Below, in pieces: positions 1-12,073 of a stretch of DNA of 64,000 nucleotides. The position numbers and the translations under genes are program-made. The stretch covers positions 52,812,997 through 52,876,996 of the forward strand of contig OW799237.1 of assembly GCA_941918925.1 (NCBI GenBank), in the 5' to 3' direction. Origin of the DNA: Phyto melanocephala (Eukaryota > Arthropoda > Insecta > Diptera > Rhinophoridae). Numbering within the stretch: position 1 is the first letter of the stretch; every line of letters starts with the position of its first letter. Under the pieces are notes generated by a model. The model searched no databases, was not told the DNA's origin, and was given only the letters and a program-made list of their open reading frames with translations.

Positions 1-39
1 TGTTTCAGTAGTGATTTTACGGCGACTTGGCATATTTTT

Positions 40-560
40 ATACCCTTCACCTGTGGTGCACAAGGGTATATATAGCTTTGTCATTCCGTTTGTAATTTCT
101 ACAATTTTCATTTCCGACCCCATAAAGTATATATTTTCTGAAAGCTTATGAATAGAGGAGTCGATTAAGCCCTGACCGTCTGTCCGTCTGCCCGTCTGTC
201 CGTGTGTTGGTTGAAATCAACTTTTAGAAGCAACTATATGTTCATCAGATCTGTATATGGTATCAATCTCTTGGAAATATCCAGGAATGAATCGCTATTG
301 AAATTCAGCACAATCGCCCCATAACTTTCTGAGATATGAGCAAAAAACCACGACCACCTCGTATTTTTTCACAATTACAACAACAACATACATACATACA
401 TACATGTAAAAAACATACCAAACAAAAAAAAATTACAAAAAAAAAAATATTAAAAATAAGAAAAAAATAATAAAAAAACTACAAAAAAAAAATTTTAAAA
501 AAATTTAAAAAAAAAATTTTAAAAAATTTTTTAAAAATTTTTCTATAATTATGTAATTTA
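40..560 (+). repeat. Dispersed TATACCC-type repeat, copy 1 (3' truncated)
   Basis: The copy begins with TATACCCTTCAC, followed by its partial complement CAAGGGTATATA, which can form a short hairpin. The next approximately 300 bp recur at 13434, 16236 and, reversed, at 34630 and 42334. The right side dissolves into A/T-rich low-complexity sequence and lacks the GGGTATA end seen in copies 2 and 3. No coding sequence is visible. I remember similar repeats from calyptrate fly genomes, but the class is unproven. Confidence 0.7.
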
Positions 561-689
561 GTAAAAATTGAAACACATTCATAACAGGGTAGAAAAGGGA
601 AAAATCGAGAAGAGTTTGGTACTTTTTACAACATAATTACTTTTATGCAAAAAAGAGTAGATTTACTGACTTTAAATCATGTCTATTAA

Positions 690-2420
690 AATATTTTGTT
701 ACATAGATATTTTAATATTTTAAACTTGGAATTTGGACCAAAAATGTTCTTTTTCGATTTTCTATGGTACTTTTTGTATTTTCTACGTTTATAAAGGTAG
801 AATTGTAAAATAAAGGACTATTGATACAAGGTAAGACTAAAAATGTTATGAACGACCAAAAAGGTACTTTTTTTTAATTTTTATGGTACTTTTTGTATTT
901 TCAACGTTTGCCAAGCTAGAATTTTGAAATTAGTGACTATTGATACAAGGTGAAACTGAAAAAGTTATAGTCGGCCAAAAAGGTACTTTCTTGAATTTTT
1001 ATGGTACTTTTTGTATTTTCTACGTTTTTGAAGGTAGGATTGTACAATCAAGGACTTTTGATTCTAGGTGAGACTAAAAATTTTATGGGCGATCAAAAAG
1101 GTACTTTTTTGAATTTCTATGGTACTTTTTGTATTTTCTACGTTTATGAAGGTAGGATTGTACAATCAAGGACTATTGATTCCAGGTGAGACTAAAAATG
1201 TTATGGGCAACCAAAAAGGTACTTCTTGAATTTTTATGGTACTTTTTGTATTTTCAACGTTTATAAAGATACGATTATACAATCAAGGACTATTGATTCT
1301 AGGTGAGACAAAAAATGTTATGGGTGACGAAAAAGGTACTTTTTTGAATTTTTATGGTACTTTTTGTATTTTCAACGTTTGCGAAGCTAGAATTTCGAAA
1401 TTAGTGACAATTGATACAAGGTGTGACTAAAAATGTTATGGTCGACCAAAAAGGTACTTTTTTGAATTTTTGTGGTACTTTTGATATTTTCTACGTTTAT
1501 GAAGGTAGGATTATACAATCAAGGACTATTGATTTCAGGTGAGACCAAAATTGTTATTGGCGACCAAAAAGGTACTTTTTTGAATTTTTATGGTACTTTT
1601 TATATATTCTACGTTTGCGAATCTAGAATTTTAAAATTAGTGGCTATTGATACAAGGTGAGACCGAAAATGTTATGGGCGACCAAAAAGGTACTTTTTTG
1701 AATTTTTGTGGTACCTTTTGTATTTTCAACGTTTATGAAGGTAGGATTGTACAATCAAGGACTATTGATTCCAGGTAAGATAAAAATGTTATGTGTGACC
1801 AAAAAGGTACTTTTTTGAATTTTTATGGTACTTTTTGTATTTTCAACGTTTGCGAAGCTAGAATTTTGAAATTAGTGACTATTGATACAAGGTGAGACTG
1901 AAAATGTCATGGGCAACCAAAAAAGTACTTTTTTGATTTTTATAATACTTTTGGTATTTTCTACGTTTATGAAGGTGGGATTGTACAATGAAGGACTTTT
2001 GATTCCAGGTGAAACTGAAAGTGTTATGGGCAACCAAGATGGTACTTTTTTACATTTTTATGGCACTTTTTGTATTTTCTACGTTTATGAAGGTAGGATC
2101 TTACAATCAAGGACTTTTGATTCCAGGTGAAACTGAAAATGTTATGGGCGACTACAAAGGTACTTTTTTGAATTTTTATGGTACTTTTTGTATTTTTAAC
2201 GTTTGCGAAGCAAGAATTTCGAAATTAGTGATACAAGGTAAGGTTAAATATGTTATGGGCGATCAAAAAGGTACTTTTTTGAATTTTAATAGGAATTTTT
2301 GTATTTCCTACGAGACACAAAAAAGCCTTTACGCATTTTTATTGTACTCTTTGAATTTTTACGTTTATAAACATAGATTCTTAAAATTAGTGTTTTTTGA
2401 TCCGAGGTATAACTCCTAAT
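690..2420. repeat. 118-bp tandem array of about 13-14 monomers in two subtypes
   Basis: The anchor ATGGTACTTTTTGTATTTTC or a close variant recurs at about 764, 883, 1001, 1119, 1236, 1354, 1472, 1590, 1708, 1825, 1942, 2060 and 2178, a period of 117-119 bp. Two monomer types alternate irregularly. Type A carries GAAGGTAGGATTGTACAATC and type B carries GAAGCTAGAATTTTGAAATT. The order is roughly A B A A A B A B A B A A B. The period is not divisible by three, so the short open frames inside it shift at each monomer and are not genes. Flanking monomers are degraded. Confidence 0.9.
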
Positions 2421-2759
2421 ATTATGGACGACCAAAATTACTTTTTCTCTTTTTATATATTTGGTATACATAGAATTCTGAAAAAAGGTAATAATAAACC
2501 AAGTGGAAGTTTTAGTGAAGGAAAAAATGTTACTTTTATTATTTTTAGGGTAATTTTTGCAAATTATGAATCTTAATTTTTGAAACTCAGTAGCTTGGTT
2601 CTTGCTTTTAGTTAGGAAATATATGCCCGATATATCCTTACTCTACTTTTTATATTTCTAAGTAAATTGAATCAGAGATACAAATTTTCATAAATTAAAC
2701 CAAAATAATTAAAAATAATAAAAATAATTAAAAATAATTATAAATAGAACTTGAGTATT

Positions 2760-2807
2760 CAATAAATAGTAAGAACTGCGCTAACGAAGTAGCGGGTTTA
2801 ATGCTAG
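2760..2807 (+). other. Helitron-like 3' terminus
   Basis: A short stem-loop-like stretch (GCGCTAACGAAGTAGCGGG) is followed by CTAG and a T, the arrangement expected at a Helitron 3' end. The 118-bp array just upstream could be the internal minisatellite of this element, but no matching 5' TC end was found. The stretch 2420-2760 holds only AT-rich sequence. Confidence 0.4.
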
Positions 2808-2816
2808 TTTTTTATA

Positions 2817-3430
2817 AGCTTATTTTTGTGATTAATGCTTTCAATAATTATTCTTATTAGGTACGTATTATTTTTTTAACATATAATGTTTTATAGAGCA
2901 GGTATGTATATACAAATATCTTTTATGGGGATGTGTGGGACATTCGCTTATAACTATTATGGATAATAAAGAATTTTTCAAATTTATAATTATAGACATG
3001 TAACATAACAGTTGAAATCAATAATTCAAAATACATAAAAGTTTATGACTATATAAATGTATAAGAAAAAGTGCCTGATGAGCAAAAATAGAAGATATGT
3101 GAAAATTTAAAAAAGTCGACAAAAATAATGGCGAAAACTTGCGCAAACTCTTTTTTTTGTTTCTAAAATTAGAGATTCCAAATTTTATTGTGGTATCAAA
3201 CATAATTCGTAGTGATGCTAACCTCACTTTTAAAAACCTCTTCTTTTTCATTTTTTGCAAAAAAAAGTGTATAATTTTTTTTTTAATAACTTTTGATCAA
3301 ACCTTTCAGCGAAAAAAAATAATTTTTTAACCTTTTTTCGTTTAGCCGCAAAAAAAAATCATATAAACATCCAGAAACCAAAGAAAACATTTAAATCTCA
3401 TATAATTTTCTTCACTTTCCTGAATTTAGC
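2817..3430 (+). repeat. Diverged fragment of the element found at 33030-33650 and 40730-41360
   Basis: The segment can be aligned by eye with 33030-33650. Both contain a stretch beginning TTATGGGGATGTGTGGGACA or similar, then a GTGCCTGATGAGCAAAAAT segment, then ATAAACATCCAGAAA. It is clearly more diverged than the two later copies are from each other, so it is an older insertion of the same family. The open frames inside it are chance frames. Confidence 0.7.
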
Positions 3431-5155
3431 GGGGTCTCAGAGCTACAAATGGCAACTAAAAATCTTCAAAATTTACAATATAATGTAAAATATTGTTGTC
3501 TGTCGAGCTGCCTACTTAGTTCTTAAGATTTCTTAAAATTAAGTTTTGCCTTTTTGGTCAGCTTTTCAGGTCAAATACTCCTCTGTGCAGCGTTGCCATT
3601 GTAGTTTATTATTTTTTGTTGTGTTAATGGAGACAATTTCACCATTTTAGGAATTAGAGAAAATATTTTAAATACTTTAATTTTTAGTTTTTCCAACTTT
3701 TTGTTTCTCCCCAAATTTTTGTTACACATCCTACTTAATATAATAAATGTAAATGTTTGGATATTTGTTACTCAATCACGCAAAAACGGCGGAACAGAAC
3801 TAAATGAAATTCGGCACATAGATAGATAATAACCTAGATTAATACATAGGCTACTTTTTATCACGATAACCAGGCGAAGTCGTTTGCAAATTTATCATCA
3901 CACAGCCTAATTTGGTTGTTTGTGTTGTAAATATTTTGTTGTTGTAAGTTTTGACTATTCTTTCATATTTATACTAATACTACCTTTTATCCCGATAACT
4001 ACGCAGACGAAGTCGCGGGCACAATCTAGTATTAAATACATACGTTAAAGGCAATTTCATATAGTATTGAACCCCAGGCGAAATGAAATTTTAAAGAATT
4101 ATTGTATGTATGTCTGATTAGTGATAAAAAAGATAAGTATAAACGGGTTTTAAACAAGCAATTCGGATTAAATATAATTATATCGGTGGTTTTCGTGGGC
4201 ATGGTATGTCTTAAAATCAAATTTTTCAGGAGAGTCATAAAACCGTTTTATATAAAACAACGGGTTAGGTATTGAACTTTTTAAACTTCTTTACCATTCA
4301 TGCCAATAAAGATCTTAAAATTTTATTATAAAAATTTCAGACAAATATCCTTTTAAAATTATATAATAGCGAATACGAAAGTAAACAAAGTGGTACGAAA
4401 ACTAAAAGTGTGTGCATATAAACATAGGTAGGTAGTACACACTTCTAGTAAACTGAAAAATGATCAGAAAATGACTTTTAAATGTGTTCAGAAATAATGT
4501 ACCTATGTGGTTGTTTATTTTTCTAAAAAATGAAATAATTTGCCATTAAGCAAACGTAAGTCAACTTAATGCGTTAGTGCTGAACGCTTTTTGAATATAC
4601 ATAAATATATAGAAGTTACGTTGTTTTGCAATTAAAGAAATCGGAATGGGTCCATCTTATTTGAGACATTTTTAGAACCAAGTAAAGGGCGTTTAAAACC
4701 AAACAATATGGCATTATTAACTCAAAATCATAAAAAATTAACAAAGAATTAATTGTTTGATTACACAATCTCAAATAATTCACAATTCAAAATATAGTTA
4801 CGTATTTGTCCAAATTCGTAATTTCATTTAAGTTTTCTCTTTCTATTTAAAATAGTTGATTTTATATTTTCTTTAAACAGAACAATATTGAAAAATATAT
4901 TTTTGATAGTTTTTATGTAAGTAAGCAAATTAAATTGAATATGTTACAATTAATAAATATAACGATAATAATATATAAAAAATATGACAAAGCAATATGA
5001 ATAAAATTCCAAAGAAAATATAAAAAATATTATTTAATACACATATATACATATTTACATATAAAATATAACAATAACAAAATAAGTGAAATTAGGATTT
5101 GGAATGTTAACTAAACATATAACTATAGGCGGTTGCCATGAAATTACCTTTTAGG
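3431..5155. other. Gene-free AT-rich stretch with a Helitron-like 3' end at about 3985-4029
   Basis: I see no supported coding sequence. At 3985-4029 a sequence ending in GAAGTCGCGGGCACAATCTAG followed by T has the hairpin-plus-CTAG form of a Helitron 3' end. A related degenerate block (ACCAGGCGAAGTCG) lies near 3870. The remainder is AT-rich sequence with no recognisable element. Confidence 0.5.
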
Positions 5156-5159
5156 ATTT

Positions 5160-6684
5160 TATGGACAACACTTCGAACTAAGAACCGATCACTCTGCACT
5201 CAGATGGTTGCTACAATTTAAACAAGCGGAAGGACAGCTTGCCCGTTGGATTGAACGTCTCCATAGGTACGATTTTAGCATTGAGCACAGAAAGGGCACC
5301 AAACATGGAAATGCAGATGCACTCTCCCGAAGACCGTGCAGATTGGAGTGCAAACATTGTGCAAAAGCTGAAGGAAAAGAATGTGTCGTTGACGTTCGAC
5401 TAACACATATAGAGACAAGTGGTGGCTGGTCAGCAGCGCAAAGAGACGATCCCATACTGGCAAAAATTATGTCAGCAATGAAAGAAGACAAAAGGTCAAC
5501 TCGTAACCAAATATCAGCGGAAAGTCCACTGATGAAATCATACTTGGCGCTATGGAATAGTCTGCAGGTTATTAACGGATTAACGGATCTGATTGTGGTG
5601 CCATGCTCTAAAGTCAAAGAGGTATTGAAGGAGTTTCATAATGGTTCAAATGGTGGACATCTTGGTGTAACAAAAACCATAGAGAAGATAAAGCAACGTT
5701 TCTATTGGGTTGGATGCCAACAATCTGTAGCTGATTGGATAGCAAATTGCGCACAATGTATCGCAGCCAAGAGCCCGGTAAGACGGAGTCGAGGAGCGCT
5801 GCAACAGTACAATTCAGGTGCTCCCTTTGAGCGGATAGCGATGGATATAGCAGGCCCTTTTCCTGTCAGTGAGGCTGGAAACCGTTACGTTTTAGTTGTA
5901 ATCGACTATTTTAGCAAATGGCCAGAGGTATACGCAATACCAAACCAAGAAGCTAAAACTGTCGTAAACGCATTTGTGAACAACTGGGTGTGCCGCTACG
6001 AAGTTCCGCTTGAGCTACATTCTGATCAGGGAAGAAATTTTGAATCTGCGATATTCCAGGAAATGTGCGAACTATACGGTATCCGAAAAACAGGGACTAC
6101 ACAACTGCATCCAGTGATTTAACCGCACGTTGGAGGAACACTTGAGAAAAGTAATCAGTGCACACCAAAGCGACTGAGATGAGCACATACCAACATTTCT
6201 GTTCGCATACAGGTCAGCCGTTCATGACTCTACCTCCCGAACACCTGCAAAAATTATGTTTGGAACCGAGCTGAAACTGCCAGGTGATCTAGAATTCGGT
6301 ATTAATCCCTCGACAATAGATGAGCACGAAGAAGACACTTCAAGGGGACAAAAAGATCTCGACGAAATTCATGAATTCGTTCGTGGCCGAATAAAAATGA
6401 CATGCGATAAAATGAAGGCCAGGTATGATAGAGCAGCAAATTCTGAAGGCTTTAACGAGGGTCAGCTAGTTCTACTATATAACCCACAACGGAAAAAAGG
6501 ACTGTCTCCTAAATTGCAAACTCATTGGGATGGGCCGTATAAGGTGATAAAAAGAATAAGTGATGTCGTGTATAGAATTCAAAAGTACAATAGCCCAAGA
6601 TCAAAGATGAAAGTGGTTCATCTCGAGCGCCTCGCTAAGTACGGAAAAAGTGAATTTGTGCCTATTCGGGACGAACAGGCTTAA
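5160..6684 (+). pseudogene. Gypsy copy 1: 5'-truncated pol (end of RNase H, integrase)
   Basis: Homology to gypsy copies B and C starts abruptly at ATGGACAACAC, so the element is 5' truncated. Frame 5208-6122 encodes the end of RNase H, the RNase H/integrase linker (intact IEHRKGTKHGNADALSRR, which is damaged in B and C), the HHCC zinc region ending CAQC, and the first two integrase aspartates (MDIAGPFP and HSDQGRNFES). A net deletion of about 20 nt near 6115 breaks the frame and removes the catalytic glutamate segment present in B and C. The C-terminal part (6256-6684) is open and ends TAA just before the LTR. It shares a 39-nt deletion with copy C. This is a dead retrotransposon fragment. 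Confidence 0.93.
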
Positions 6685-6695
6685 GCGGGCGGTAG

Positions 6696-6865
6696 TGTTA
6701 CAGATTTATTTTTAAATAGCCTAATTTACATTATAATTTATTTTAGTTGTAGTAGTTTAAGTTACTGTAGTTTATTTGTATTAGTTTATTTAGCTGGTTG
6801 TTCGAACATGATGTTTGTTATTATGTGTAGCATACTTTTAGGCACTTATTATTCCTGCATATTAC
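6696..6865 (+). repeat. Gypsy copy 1 LTR, left part (interrupted)
   Basis: The LTR starts TGTTACAGATTT directly after the pol stop and a purine-rich stretch. It matches the intact LTR at 48073-48587 until ATATTAC at 6859-6865, where the P-like element interrupts it. The LTR resumes at 12074. The last 7 bases are the left copy of the target duplication. Confidence 0.95.
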
Positions 6866-6895
6866 CAAAGAATATAAATCATATAGAATGCGCAT
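6866..6895 (+). repeat. Left terminal inverted repeat of the P-like element
   Basis: Thirty bases, starting CAAAGAATAT and ending GAATGCGCAT, are perfectly complementary to 12044-12073. The match ends sharply at base 31. Confidence 0.97.
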
Positions 6896-7138
6896 CACGT
6901 ACAAATAAAAATTTCTTATGGCGGGTTCTAACATTGGAACCCGCTCTCTTCATTACGAATGGCTCTCATATAGTTTCGCTCACAATATTTTGTCAAGGTA
7001 ATTTGTTGTTGGTTTCTTTATTCATATTTATTTACCATGCACTCGTTTAACTTCATGCGTTAGACCAGGAAGCAAAGAAACAAAATACGAACACGTGTTT
7101 GTCTGTTGTTTATGCATGTATGTATGTATGTATGTATG

Positions 7139-7638
7139 GATGGGTTAATGTTCTTTAAATAAAGAAATGAGAAAATATAAATTTACATTTATAAAAAGGT
7201 CAAATAAATTCAAACAAATGTGAACAAACATTGTTTTGAAAACAAATACGCTCGACTGTGTTACAGTAGCAAAATCATATATACTATATTGTTGTTGTAC
7301 GAATGAGATTGCATCAATTGTGATCGAATTTTATTTGCCCTTAGCGAAAATTTTATTGTACGTGTACAATTTTATTGATTTGAGATAATTTTAATACAAA
7401 GAAATTTATTATACTTAGGTCAACATTTTTTTCAAGCATTTGAATTTCACTTGAGGTATTTTAAATAAATAAAAAAGGCGATGTTTTCTAATGTATTACA
7501 GACACTTTTACAAATTAAAGTTTTCGAAAAAACTTTCGCCTATTGTCAAGTACACTCAATGTTTATACATGTAGCTCTAGTGTGATATTTTTTATTTTAA
7601 AGTGTAATTTATAATTTATTTTAGCTACTTTATTCTTT
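7139..7638 (+). repeat. Left inner inverted arm of the P-like element
   Basis: About 500 bp are imperfectly complementary to 11247-11750. For example, TTAGCTACTTTATTCTTT at 7621-7638 pairs with 11247-11264, and GGATGGGTTAATGTTCTT at 7139 pairs with about 11733-11750. The arms are separated from the 30-bp ends by about 240 bp (left) and 290 bp (right) of non-matching DNA, so this is a subterminal, foldback-like structure. It also holds a (GTAT)n run at about 7116-7138. Confidence 0.88.
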
Positions 7639-8172
7639 AAAATTAAAATTTTTATTAAAATTGTTGTCACTGTTTCGCCAATAATTTGTTGGCTCGTCAG
7701 AAAACAAATAGTTATGTATGTATTTTGTGATACAAGAAAAGGAATTTAAATTTTATGTAAGAAAGGCAAAGCTCAATAAAAAATACTTATGTACCTGTTG
7801 TCTGCACTGGAATTATTTGACCGTTTCTTAAAAAAACACACATGCAATAAATGTGCAAAAACCTAGCTAAACCGAAGTTAGGTAGAATTTTTGTATTGTT
7901 CTTGCATTTTAAGAGCCACAAATCGTCAAGGACACTTCCCCGAAATTTTTTTTAGTGATTTTTTAAAGGCTCTGCAGCTTTTTATTTTATTTTGAAGCAT
8001 TTTATAACACATTTCAGTTTCAAAGCTGCAGTGAAGCATTACGTACTGTGTGTCTAGAAATTATAATAAAAGTAAATAAAAAAAAAAAAATAAAAATAAC
8101 GCAATAAATAAAAACTTTACTAAAGCAATTAATTCGAGTACAATAAAGACAAATAAATCGCAGTCGGGCATA

Positions 8173-10553
8173 AAATGCTGCGTAAAAAAATGCCAAAAGT
8201 CGAGAAGACATTTTAAGGGCTTAAAAATGTTTAAATTTCTTTCGCCGGATATGATACTAGGTCAAATTTGGCAAGAGAATTGTCGAATTCCTGGGAAGAA
8301 TTTTAATAAAAATCTTTAAATTTGCGAAAATCAATTTTCAAGTTCATACGTTGGGGAAAAAAATTAAAAGCTGACGCCATTCGAACTGTAAATATTGATG
8401 AAATGGAGGAAGAATTGGAAGATTTTAACGCAGAGTTCAGGTCCTCCCCAAAAAATTTAGATTGGGAAAATATTGAAGCCCCCTTCTGCTAAAATTGCGA
8501 AAATCAAACTCTACGTGCAGATCACAAAAAAATTCAAAAAATTTAAAAATCAAAGCGACCCACACAAAATATTAAAAAGTTAAATCGTAAAAATATAAAA
8601 AAGTCTCTTATTGAATCGATTCTTTGTTTACAAAATATAAGCGCAGAAAGCAAAATTTTTTGTAAGCTTTTGTTGAGCTGTCGGGCAAAGGAATATTCTG
8701 AAAATGTAAAATATTTATCTCAGAACATATTTTACAAATCTCAATCCACATACTTATTTCTAAGGGTCAAATTAAATTTGAGTCTTCCTCACATTTCCAC
8801 CTTGAATCGGTGGATGCCGAATAAATTTCTTCAGCCCGGCTTAAAAAATAATGTTTCGAATTCGTGGGGGAAAAATGCTCCCAGTTAGATGACAGATGTG
8901 CTAAGCATATGGTTTTAGTTATGGGTGAAATGAGCATAAGAAAAGAGTTGAGGTATAATAGAAGTCTAGATTTAGTTGATGGATTTGAAAGGACTAATAG
9001 AATTGCCACTCATGTATGTGTTTTAATGATTAAATCTATGTTTTCTAATTTTTCAATCATTCTTAATTACTTTATTTCCTACAGCGGCTTACCTGCGGCT
9101 ACTTTAAGTGAAATAGTTAAAGAAAATTATAATATTTTAAAAAGCATGGGTATAAACGTTCGTGCCCTTGTATGTGATCAAGGCTCGACTAACAGAAAAT
9201 ATTTCTCCAACCCTATAGTATCTGTGGAAAAGCCGTTTTTTGAAACTAATGATCAGAAAGTTTTTTGCATGTACGATTTCCCCCATTTAATTAAGTCTTT
9301 GCGGAATGGCTGGTTAAAGTGTGACATAAAATCACCGGATGGAACGGTAAGTTTTCAAGTAATTAAGGAATTGTATGCAAGTGCAAAAATGTGCCCAAAA
9401 TTGACACGGCAACACATTTACCCTAACTGTTTTGAAAAAATGTGTGTAAAATTTGCAACACAAATTTTCAGCAGAACTGTTGCGGCTGCTATCAAAACTA
9501 TTTCCGAAACCACAAAATTTAAGATAAATTCCACAAAATCGGCCTTATCAACAGCTCAGTTTGTGGAAAAAATTGACAAGATTTTCAATTGTCTTAATAG
9601 TGGCTCCCTTTATGGTGATAACTGCTACAGATCTGCAATTCAGCTTAACAGTTTATCATATAAATTTATTAAATTTTTTTGCAATATTTAGAAAATGTGG
9701 AGTTTTTGGATAAAAAGAAGCGTGTTTTCTTTTTAAATGGAATGAAGCTCACTCTTAAATCAGTTCTTATGTTAACCGATGATATTTTAAAAGAAGGTGG
9801 TGATGTATATTTTTTAATGACAAAATCCCTTAATCAAGACAAATTAGAAAACACGTTTTCTGTATTGTGGCAGAAAGGGGGCAACAATAACAACCCGTCT
9901 GAAGCCAAATTGAATAATATTTTGACAAAAATAATGGTTGACTAAAATAGTTCAGTCAAGCTCTTCTAGCAACTGCGAACTTGTACAAGACGAAATAGCG
10001 AATGTTGATGCTGGCTTTCAAGCAGATTTATGTATTGAACATAAAGAACCAAGTTGCAATGAAATTGACAATGTTGATTTCGAGAGCCACATATATGCAG
10101 ATTATTTTCTGGAAGATGTTTTTGAAAATTCTGCAGTTATAAATTTCGAAGTAGTTTCTATGAGATACTTTGTTGGATATGTAGCATTTAAAGTCATTCC
10201 AAAATTACAATGCAAAAAATGTTGTGACGAATTGAGAAAGACGGATGAAGTTCTAACAGCACCAAGCGAGCTTTTTATACACTTTAACAATTATCAGTCG
10301 CTTACAGATTTTGGAAGCTAAGCTGCTCCATCAGATAAACTAATGGATGCTAGTAAAAGACATATTTTAATATTTCCTAAAATGTTTAAATCTGAGCCAC
10401 AAAAAATTGGTATAAAATCTTCTATTATTGAGTCATGTAAACGCTTGACTCCGCAGTGGTTTGCCGACGCTTGTTTACAACACAGAATAGAAGTTTTGGA
10501 CTTTCTACTATTACTACTCCTCCGAAAGCATTGCTCTTGGTCTATAGAAAAAT
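8173..10553 (+). pseudogene. P-like (THAP9-type) transposase, broken
   Basis: The order of conserved blocks identifies a P-superfamily transposase. The N-terminal THAP zinc finger begins CCVKKC and ends ICENQF, where the family's final histidine appears as glutamine. It is followed by LKADAIRTVN and a helix-turn-helix region (FYKSQSTYLFLR, PHISTLNRW). The RNase H-like catalytic core has MGEMSIRKEL (the usual catalytic Asp before EMS is Gly here, codon at 8924), VCDQGSTN, DFPHLIKSLRN, and QDKLENTFSVLWQKGGNNNN with the catalytic Glu at about 9847. The C-terminal YFVGYVAFK region follows. Breaks: TAA at 8317, a frameshift in the A-run near 8360, TAA at 8490, frameshifts near 8880, 9680 and 9940, and TAA at 10319. 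It cannot make a full protein. Confidence 0.93.
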
Positions 10554-11246
10554 GAAGTTCCAAGAAAAAAATATACAAAATTTAGCAAACGAATGATGTA
10601 ATTTATTAAAGTAAAACAACTTTGTTAATTATACAAGAGCGGTTCACATCCGTATTGAACACTTTTTGATGGCAGAAATTAATGAAGTGGGAATAACATA
10701 AAAAATTATTTATTCTTAACAAAAATACATACATAGTTTGTTTTTATTTCAATTGTTTATAAAAAAAACAACTTATTACTTTTCCAATATTATTTTTAAA
10801 TTTATTTTGAAATGAATAAACTTTTCAACATTCTGTTTGTTCTAAAAAAAAATAATACATAATTCTCAGATCTAGTTTTTTATATAAAGTTTTTTCTATG
10901 TACCTGATATATCTGATATGTTTGTATTAAAAAAAAAAAACAAAAATATTTTAATATAAAATCCCTTTCATGATTATATGAATAAAAATACTAAACTGAA
11001 AAAAATTAAATAATTTTTTTTTTAAATTTCTTAAAAAAAATGTTGACAACAAAATTGTTTCGCTTATTAAAACGAAATAATATGCATTTTTCCTTATGTT
11101 GTCAAACTTTAGTATGTATGTAGGTATAAATATTCAAAGTTTTTTAAAGAAAATATTTAAGATTCAAAAAAATTTAAACCAAAATAATTTTAATTTTTAA
11201 ATATACAAAAGAAAAGAGAATCTTAATATTAAAATTTTAACAAGAC

Positions 11247-11750
11247 AAAGAATAAAGTAGCTAAAATAAATTATAAATTACACTTTAAAATAAAAAATAT
11301 CACACTAGAGCTGCATGTATAAACATTTAGTGTACTTGACAATAAGCGAAAGTTTTTTCGAAAATTCCAATTTGTAAAAGTATCTGTAATACATTAGAAA
11401 ACATCGCCTTTTTTATTTATTTATTTAAAATACCTCAAGTGAAATTCAAATGCTTGAAAAAAACATTTTCACCTATAAAAAATTTTATTCTATTAAAATT
11501 ATCTTAAATCAATCAAAATGTACACGTACACTAAAATTTCGCTAAGAAGGGCAAATAAAATTCGATCACAATTGATGCGATCTCATTCGTACAACAACAA
11601 TATATATATGATTTTGCTACTGTTACACAGTCGAGCATATTTGTTTTCTAAATAATTTTTGTATACATTTGTTTGAATTTATTTGACCTTTTTTATAAAT
11701 GTAAATTTATATTCCCTCATATCATTGTTTGAAGAACATTAACACATCCA
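11247..11750 (-). repeat. Right inner inverted arm of the P-like element
   Basis: This is the partner of 7139-7638. Matching includes ACTAGAGCTGCATGTATAAA against the left-arm complement, and the GCCTTTTTTATTTATTT stretch. A few indels, including AT/TA slippage near 11600, separate the arms. Confidence 0.88.
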
Positions 11751-12043
11751 CACACACATGCATAAACAACATACATACATGCGTACGTAGTTAAACGTCT
11801 GACTGACTGACTGTCTGACTGACAACAATTTGTTGAGATGATGAATAGAAGTTGAATTTGTGCAAGAAATGAAAATATCAAAACATAAACAAACAAACAT
11901 ACATACAAACTGAAGTATTTACAAACACACGCAATTACGTATGAGAGCGAAACATTGTTATTCTCTTTACTTTGCTTCTTTCCCTTTTGCCTTACCGACC
12001 GCGTCGGAAAATTTTTTTAAAAAATATTTCAATTTGGGCCTTC

Positions 12044-12073
12044 ATGCGCATTCTATATGATTTATATTCTTTG
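12044..12073 (-). repeat. Right terminal inverted repeat of the P-like element
   Basis: These thirty bases ending TATATTCTTTG are the perfect reverse complement of 6866-6895. They are followed directly by the second ATATTAC. Confidence 0.97.

Larger units (their letters stand above)
6866..12073 (+). mobile_element. P-element-like DNA transposon nested in a gypsy LTR
   Basis: The 5,208-bp insertion is bounded by perfect 30-bp terminal inverted repeats starting CAAAGAATAT and by a 7-bp target duplication ATATTAC (6859-6865 and 12074-12080). The uninterrupted LTR at 48073-48587 contains one ATATTAC at this point, which fixes the boundaries. Inside lie a damaged THAP/P-type transposase (8173-10553), inner inverted arms of about 500 bp (7139-7638 and 11247-11750), and a perfect 8-bp-stem hairpin at 6921-6944. 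P elements typically have about 31-bp inverted repeats and 7-8 bp target duplications, which fits. The element is non-functional by its own transposase, but the ends look intact. Confidence 0.95.

Noticed and set aside
1001..2419. Series of 60-136 codon open frames with similar peptides (MVLFVFSTF..., ETKNVMGD...)
   Set aside because: They are translations of the 118-bp tandem repeat. The period is not a multiple of three, so frames rotate; no start context or family similarity.
5189..5617. Long minus-strand frame opposite gypsy pol (also near 45-52 kb)
   Set aside because: Shadow frames of the conserved pol coding strand.
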